Assembly (NCBI RefSeq): GCF_000716605.1
Contig: NZ_JNXE01000008.1
Coordinates: 186,001 to 250,000 of the forward strand
Length of the DNA stretch: 64,000 nt
Reading direction: 5' to 3'
Source: Streptomyces sp. NRRL F-525
Lineage (GTDB): Bacteria; Actinomycetota; Actinomycetes; Streptomycetales; Streptomycetaceae
Every line of letters begins with the position of its first letter. Positions within the stretch are counted from its first letter, which is position 1. A program made the translations under genes and the position numbers. Under the pieces are notes generated by a model. That model was not told the DNA's origin and did no database searches. It was given only the letters and a program-made list of their open reading frames with translations. This document shows, one piece after another, positions 60,013 through 64,000 of this stretch.

Positions 60013-60165
60013 ATGACTGCTGCAACTCCCGAGGCACTCGCCGAAGAGGAATTCGGTGAGCTCGAAGAACTCCAGGTGATCGACTCCAGCGAGCTGAAGC
60101 TCGGCGCGGCGTACCACACGTACACCTACATCGCGGCGGAGAGCACGGAGGACATCCCCGAGTAG
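60013..60165 (+). CDS. cysteine-free RiPP precursor peptide
   Basis: A 50-residue peptide with a strong GGAGGGA ribosome site. The N-terminal leader is acidic and ends around LGAA. It contains EFGELEELQVID, like the recognition helix (LEEL-type) of LanB substrates, then SSELKLGAA. The probable core is YHTYTYIAAESTEDIPE, with three Tyr, three Thr, one Ser and no Cys. The Thr/Ser are potential LanB targets, while the Tyr residues and acidic C-terminal end are possible targets of the radical SAM and MNIO enzymes. The cleavage point after LGAA is a guess. It lies between the divergent lanB gene and the radical SAM gene, so it is the obvious substrate of the cluster. Confidence 0.85.
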   Translation: MTAATPEALAEEEFGELEELQVIDSSELKLGAAYHTYTYIAAESTEDIPE

Positions 60166-60168
60166 CAC

Positions 60169-60184
60169 GCCCGGGAGCCCGGGC
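60169..60184 (+). terminator. hairpin after the precursor gene
   Basis: GCCCGGG-AG-CCCGGGC begins 3 bp after the precursor stop. Such hairpins behind RiPP precursor genes usually stop most transcripts and stabilise the precursor mRNA, giving a high peptide-to-enzyme ratio. Confidence 0.65.
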
Positions 60185-60226
60185 AGCGCTCCGACGGACG
60201 GGACCGGTGAGACGAGGAGGTGGGTC

Positions 60227-62215
60227 GTGCCGTCCAGCCAGTCGACGGACGGTACCCGCACCGACGTCCTGTTGATCTTCCCGCCGCAGACCGAGGCCAG
60301 GTTCTTCCCGTATCTGAGTCTGCCGTACCTGACGGGCCATCTGCGCCGCCGGGGCCGGCGGGTTCACCAGGCCGACCTGAACATCGCGGTGCTCCACGAA
60401 CTGCTGCGGTGCCCCGCACTGCTGGCCGACGCGGTCCGCGCGCAGGACACGGGCGCCGACGGCAAGGCCGTGAGCGACTGGTACCGCCATGAGATGGCCG
60501 ACGTCTTCGCCGCGCACATCGGCGAGCTGCGTGCCCATGTCCTGGACAAGGCGCCGGCCGGCGAGCTGGGCCCCGACCGCGCGGTCCGGCTCGCCACCCT
60601 GGCCCTCGAACTGCTGGTCCGCGACACCTTCCTGGTGCGGACCTGGGACAACCTCGACCGGCTCGACGACGCCGTACGCGGGGCCGCCGACCGGCCGCCC
60701 GTCGCGTCGGGCGTACCGGTCGCATCGCTGCACCACCTGGTGACCGGGCTGCTCGGCCGCCATCGCCCCCGGGTGGTCGGCCTGTCCGTGGCGTTCTTCA
60801 GCCAGCTCGCGCCCGCGCTGCTGATCGCCTCCTGGGTCCGGCAGTTGGCGCCGGACACCCGGATCTGCCTGGGCGGCCAGCAGGTGATGCTCCGCCACGA
60901 CAGCCTCGCGCGGCTGCCCGGAGTCCGGGAGACGGTCGACGCACTCTGCCCGACCGCCGGCGAGGAGCCGCTCGAACGCTGGCTGGACGCCCTGGACGGA
61001 ACGGTCCCACTCGCCGCCGTGCCCGGCATGACCTGGCTGCGACGCGCCGAGGGCGGGCCGCGCACGGGGCCCGCGGTGACCCTGCGCTTCCGTGACCTCG
61101 GACCACCCGACTTCACCGGACTGCCCTTCCGCTCCTATCTCAACGACGCCCTGGAACTCGCGATCGTCTCGTGCGTCGGCTGCTACTGGGGGCGGTGCGC
61201 GTTCTGCTCGTACGGCAACCGGTCGCTCCCGCAAGGGAGTTACCAGCAGGGCACCGCGCCCCAGATCGCCGACGCCGTGGAGGCCGTGGTCCGCGCCACG
61301 GGCACCCGGTACGTGTCGGTCGCGGACGAGAACACCAACCTGCGGCTGATCCTCAAGGCGATGCGCGCGGCCCGCGAACGCGGCATACGGGTCCGCTTCG
61401 GCGTCCGCAGCCGTCTGGAGCCCGCCCTGACCGACCCGGGGTTCTGCCACGACCTCGCCGCGGTCGGCTGCGCGATGATCGCGGTGGGCTACGAAGGCAC
61501 CTCGCAGCGCCTGTTGGACCGGGTCGACCGGGGCGTGCGCGCGGCCGACTACCAGCGGATCCTCGACAACCTCGACGCGGCGGGCATCACCGTCCGGTTC
61601 ACCGTGATGGGCCAGGTCCTGGACGAGACACCGGACGAGTTCGAGGCGTCCCTGCGCTTCCTCGTCGACAACGAGCGGCGGATCGGCATCGACGCGCTGG
61701 AGCTGATGGTGGCGGAGCCCGGCAGCAGACTCACGGGCAGCCCGGACGACTACGGACTCGCCCTCGACACCTCGGACCGCCTCGCGGGCAACCCCGAGCT
61801 GAGCTACCTGGCCGGCCGGGTAGGCCACCCGCTGGCGGTCCGCGGCGGCCCCACGCGCACCGAGGCGCTGGACCGGCTGCTCCGGATCTTCCACACCGTC
61901 AGACCCGGCCGTGCGAACGGCTCGGCACCCTCGCGCGCACCCGCCGTTGCGGCCCTGCGCCCGCACACCTGGGTACGCACTGTCCCCGCGTACGCCGACG
62001 ACCTTTCGGAAGACCGCGTCACCCTCGCCGACCTCGTCAAGGAGCGGTTCTACGCCCTGCCCGTCGACGACATCGAACAGCGCGCCGACGGCCTGCTCAC
62101 GGCCCGCACCGACCGTGGCCGCCGACTGCTGGCCCGCCTTGCCGACGCGGCGGCGGGCACCCCCGACCCGGCACATCCGGCAGACCCGGCCCCCTCAGCC
62201 AGGAGCACGTCATGA
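60227..62215 (+). CDS. B12-binding-domain radical SAM enzyme
   Basis: A 662-residue radical SAM protein. The N-terminal region (DVLLIFPPQTEARFFPYLSLPYLTGHLRRRG; VVGLSVAFFSQLAPALLIASWVRQLAPDTRICLGG) has the fold of a cobalamin-binding domain. The cluster-binding cysteines sit in SCVGCYWGRCAFCSYG (Cys319, Cys324, Cys327 as CX4CX2C; Cys316 is extra), a variant known in radical SAM RiPP enzymes. Barrel segments follow (VSVADENTNLRLILKAM; GYEGTSQRLLDRVDRG). The GTG start has GAGGAGG. It lies directly behind the precursor and overlaps the MNIO gene (ATGA). Members methylate unactivated carbons or rearrange RiPP precursors; the reaction here is unknown. Confidence 0.87.
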   Translation: MPSSQSTDGTRTDVLLIFPPQTEARFFPYLSLPYLTGHLRRRGRRVHQADLNIAVLHELLRCPALLADAVRAQDTGADGKAVSDWYRHEMADVFAAHIGELRAHVLDKAPAGELGPDRAVRLATLALELLVRDTFLVRTWDNLDRLDDAVRGAADRPPVASGVPVASLHHLVTGLLGRHRPRVVGLSVAFFSQLAPALLIASWVRQLAPDTRICLGGQQVMLRHDSLARLPGVRETVDALCPTAGEEPLERWLDALDGTVPLAAVPGMTWLRRAEGGPRTGPAVTLRFRDLGPPDFTGLPFRSYLNDALELAIVSCVGCYWGRCAFCSYGNRSLPQGSYQQGTAPQIADAVEAVVRATGTRYVSVADENTNLRLILKAMRAARERGIRVRFGVRSRLEPALTDPGFCHDLAAVGCAMIAVGYEGTSQRLLDRVDRGVRAADYQRILDNLDAAGITVRFTVMGQVLDETPDEFEASLRFLVDNERRIGIDALELMVAEPGSRLTGSPDDYGLALDTSDRLAGNPELSYLAGRVGHPLAVRGGPTRTEALDRLLRIFHTVRPGRANGSAPSRAPAVAALRPHTWVRTVPAYADDLSEDRVTLADLVKERFYALPVDDIEQRADGLLTARTDRGRRLLARLADAAAGTPDPAHPADPAPSARSTS

Positions 62216-63222
62216 CGCGACCGCCGCGCACCGCACCCGGCGGCGCCCCTGCCGTCACCCAGGCTCCGACCCGGATGGGCCTGGGCGTCCTGATGGACAT
62301 GCCGTGGGGCGGCGGACGCCTCGGCAGACGCGGCATCGGCTTCGTGGAGAGCGACGACGGCGGCGGAGACATCACCGACCGGGTCCGCGCCTTCCTGCAC
62401 CGCCACGGCGGCGACTTCGCCTACTCGGCCCTCGCCTTCCAGCCGCGCTCACGCGCCCGCGTACAAACGGCCGACTACGTGCGCGCGTACGACCGCTTCT
62501 TCGAGGAGCTGCCCGCCGGATCGGCCCACGCCTTCCACCAGACCGAGCTGAACATGGGCACCCCCGAGCGCTACGACCGCCGCCCGGCCGCCGAGTTCAC
62601 CAACGAACTGGCCGCCCGCTACGGCTTCTCCTGGGTGGTCGAGGACCTGGGCATCTGGAGCCTGCGCGGCATACCGATGCCCTATCCGCTCCCGCCGCCG
62701 CTGACCGGACCCGGCCTGGAGATCGCCACCCGGAACGTCGCGGAGGCGGCCCGGCTGCTCGATCCGCCGCTGCATGTGGAGTTCCCCGGTTTCACCGAGG
62801 GCGGTTCGTTCGTGCTGGGGCACATGGACGCCTTCGACTACTTCGCCCGGCTGGCCGAGGACGCCGATGTGTCCGTGACGCTCGACGTCGGTCATCTCCT
62901 CAGCTACCAGTGGCTGAGAGGACGTACCGGAAGCAGCATGTACGACGGGATCGAGGCCCTGCCCCTCACCCGGTGCCGTGAACTGCACCTGTCGGGCTGC
63001 CAGATCGTGGGCGGCAAGTTCCGCGACCTGCACCACGGGGTCCTGCTGGACGAGCAGTTGGAGCTCACCGCGTACCTGCTGCCCCGCTGCCCGAACCTCC
63101 GCGGAGTGTCCTACGAGGACCCGATGTACCGCGAGGACGGACACCTCGTCGAGAAGTCCCGGCCCAACTACGCGCGGCTGCGGGACCTGGTCGCCGCCTG
63201 GCAGCGCGGGGAGGCCGGGTGA
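62212..63222 (+). CDS. DUF692 / multinuclear non-heme iron oxidase (MNIO)
   Basis: A 336-residue TIM-barrel protein of the DUF692 family (MGLGVLMDMPWGG; HAFHQTELNMG; WVVEDLGIWSLRG; VEFPGFTEGGSFV; SVTLDVGHLLSYQW; CRELHLSGCQIVG; GVSYEDPMYRED). The scattered His, Asp and Glu residues fit the multi-iron site of MbnB, TglH and ApyH, which oxidatively remodel RiPP residues, often Cys and in ApyH an Asp. Here the nearby precursor has no Cys, so a different target is implied. It overlaps both neighbours by 4 bp (ATGA and GTGA), so its production is coupled to the radical SAM enzyme and to the following protein. Confidence 0.85.
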   Translation: MTRPPRTAPGGAPAVTQAPTRMGLGVLMDMPWGGGRLGRRGIGFVESDDGGGDITDRVRAFLHRHGGDFAYSALAFQPRSRARVQTADYVRAYDRFFEELPAGSAHAFHQTELNMGTPERYDRRPAAEFTNELAARYGFSWVVEDLGIWSLRGIPMPYPLPPPLTGPGLEIATRNVAEAARLLDPPLHVEFPGFTEGGSFVLGHMDAFDYFARLAEDADVSVTLDVGHLLSYQWLRGRTGSSMYDGIEALPLTRCRELHLSGCQIVGGKFRDLHHGVLLDEQLELTAYLLPRCPNLRGVSYEDPMYREDGHLVEKSRPNYARLRDLVAAWQRGEAG

Positions 63223-63980
63223 CCACGGTGAAGCCGGGCGCGTCCCTGGACGGCGAGCAACTCACCGACCTGCTCATGCGGTTGCTGCTGGACGCGGACC
63301 TGCGGGCCCGGCTCGCCGACGAGGGCGCCGAGGCCGTGGCGGCGAATCAGGGCGAGCTGGAGTGCCTGGCCTCCGTCGACCTGGCCGAACTGGACACCAC
63401 CGCACGCCGGTTGCGCTCCCAGGTGTGGCGGCCGGGCAGCGGCGGCGGCCTCGCGACCACGTTCCCCCGCAGCCTGCGTCTGCTGCGGGACGCCGGTGCC
63501 ACGGAGTCGGACCTGCTCACCGGCTTCCTCGGCTCGCCGCACTTCGCCCGGTTCCGGCTGATCCCGTACACCGCCCCCGGGTTGTCGGTGGAGGAGGCGT
63601 TCGCGTCGTATCTGCTCGATGCCGCCGCCGGGTCAGGGGCGCTGCGCAACACCGTGACCCACGAGCTGATGATCGCCCTGTTCACCGCGCTGACCTGCGA
63701 GCAGCCGCTGTCGTTCGTGATCGAGGCGGAGGGAATCGTCCGCACCGACCGGGGCCACGCCGCCGTACGCGCGTACGCGGCGGCATCCGCGGCCACCTGG
63801 GCGGCCGCCTCGGTGGAGCACTCCGCGGACGCGGAAGCCGTGCACTACGCGTACTTCACCACGTCCGCCGGGCTGGCTCACGGCGTGGTGTCCGGGCGGG
63901 TGGCGGCGGCCTTCGAGGCCGAACCATCGGACCGGCGCGAGACCGCGCGGCGGGCGCTGGCCCGTCGCGGACTGTGGTGA
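63219..63980 (+). CDS. probable MNIO partner / RiPP-recognition protein
   Basis: A 253-residue protein not recognised as a known enzyme. It has a helical N-terminal region (EQLTDLLMRLLLDADLRARLADEGAEAVAANQGELECLASVDLAELDTTARRLRSQV) followed by a second domain with LLRDAGATESDLLTGFLGSPHF and PGLSVEEAFASYLLDAA. MNIO enzymes usually work with a small partner that binds the leader (MbnC, TglI). The GTG start overlaps the MNIO gene, which suits that role. The likeness is contextual; no catalytic residues were identified. Confidence 0.65.
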   Translation: MTTVKPGASLDGEQLTDLLMRLLLDADLRARLADEGAEAVAANQGELECLASVDLAELDTTARRLRSQVWRPGSGGGLATTFPRSLRLLRDAGATESDLLTGFLGSPHFARFRLIPYTAPGLSVEEAFASYLLDAAAGSGALRNTVTHELMIALFTALTCEQPLSFVIEAEGIVRTDRGHAAVRAYAAASAATWAAASVEHSADAEAVHYAYFTTSAGLAHGVVSGRVAAAFEAEPSDRRETARRALARRGLW

Positions 63981-63997
63981 CGGGGAGAGGAACCGCC

Positions 63998-64000
63998 GTG
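63998..64000 (+). other. possible start codon of a following gene cut by the window edge
   Basis: GTG at the last three bases is preceded by a GGGGAGAGG ribosome site beginning just after the last stop, so the RiPP operon probably continues beyond the window. Confidence 0.4.

Noticed and set aside
1..64000. CRISPR arrays, tRNA/rRNA genes, insertion sequences and integrase sites
   Set aside because: No regularly spaced repeats, cloverleaf-like segments, transposase frames or terminal inverted repeats were recognised by reading the window.

Overview
The DNA is very GC-rich, with tightly packed genes, many GTG starts, ATGA/GTGA stop-start overlaps and SpoIIE/HATPase, AfsR-like and PaaX-type regulators. 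This points to a soil actinomycete, almost certainly Streptomyces or a close relative. The window is accessory chromosome: two biosynthetic gene clusters set among catabolic operons. No rRNA, tRNA, CRISPR array or insertion sequence was recognised.

Left end (1-8242): a CoA-dependent aromatic-acid catabolic operon on the minus strand (PaaX-type regulator, two thioesterases, fused flavin monooxygenase/OYE reductase, AMP-dependent CoA ligase, cupin, fumarylacetoacetate-hydrolase-family enzyme) with a divergent RidA-family gene. The order suggests activation to an aryl-CoA, ring hydroxylation, thioester release, ring cleavage and hydrolysis, as in salicylate or anthranilate breakdown.

Biosynthetic region 1 (about 8388-25617): a sugar nucleotidyltransferase-like gene, a GT1 glycosyltransferase, a small cupin-like gene, then the core: an NRPS (C-A-T-TE), an NRPS-PKS hybrid (A-T-C-A-T-KS-KR-ACP-TE, second A domain with a proline-like code, no AT) and a TauD-type dioxygenase. 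This triad matches the detoxin/rimosamide family, whose detoxinine unit comes from proline plus one ketide unit.

Middle (25624-36517): a multidomain SpoIIE phosphatase, a RutA-like oxygenase with an MFS exporter and an isochorismatase-fold hydrolase, an N-terminally truncated succinate dehydrogenase/fumarate reductase-like flavoprotein, a LysE exporter, a small secreted protein and an AfsR-like STAND ATPase without a DNA-binding domain.

Catabolic region 2 (36774-43388): an extradiol dioxygenase/C-C hydrolase/cupin/SDR operon, divergent from an IclR regulator, a cupin and a flavin-containing monooxygenase. It is followed by a secreted GH31 glycosidase, an MFS drug exporter, a broken monooxygenase gene, a hydrolase-cupin-SDR-SnoaL set, an AraC regulator, an S41 peptidase/ArsR divergent pair and RecQ.

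Right end (56712-64000): a RiPP cluster. A full-length LanB dehydratase gene diverges from a 50-residue precursor gene missing from larger ORF calls, followed by a B12-type radical SAM enzyme, a DUF692 (MNIO) enzyme and a probable MNIO partner, apparently continuing past the window. The precursor has no cysteine, which sets this LanB + radical SAM + MNIO combination apart from the best-known MNIO and lanthipeptide pathways. It is the strongest candidate here for an undescribed system.
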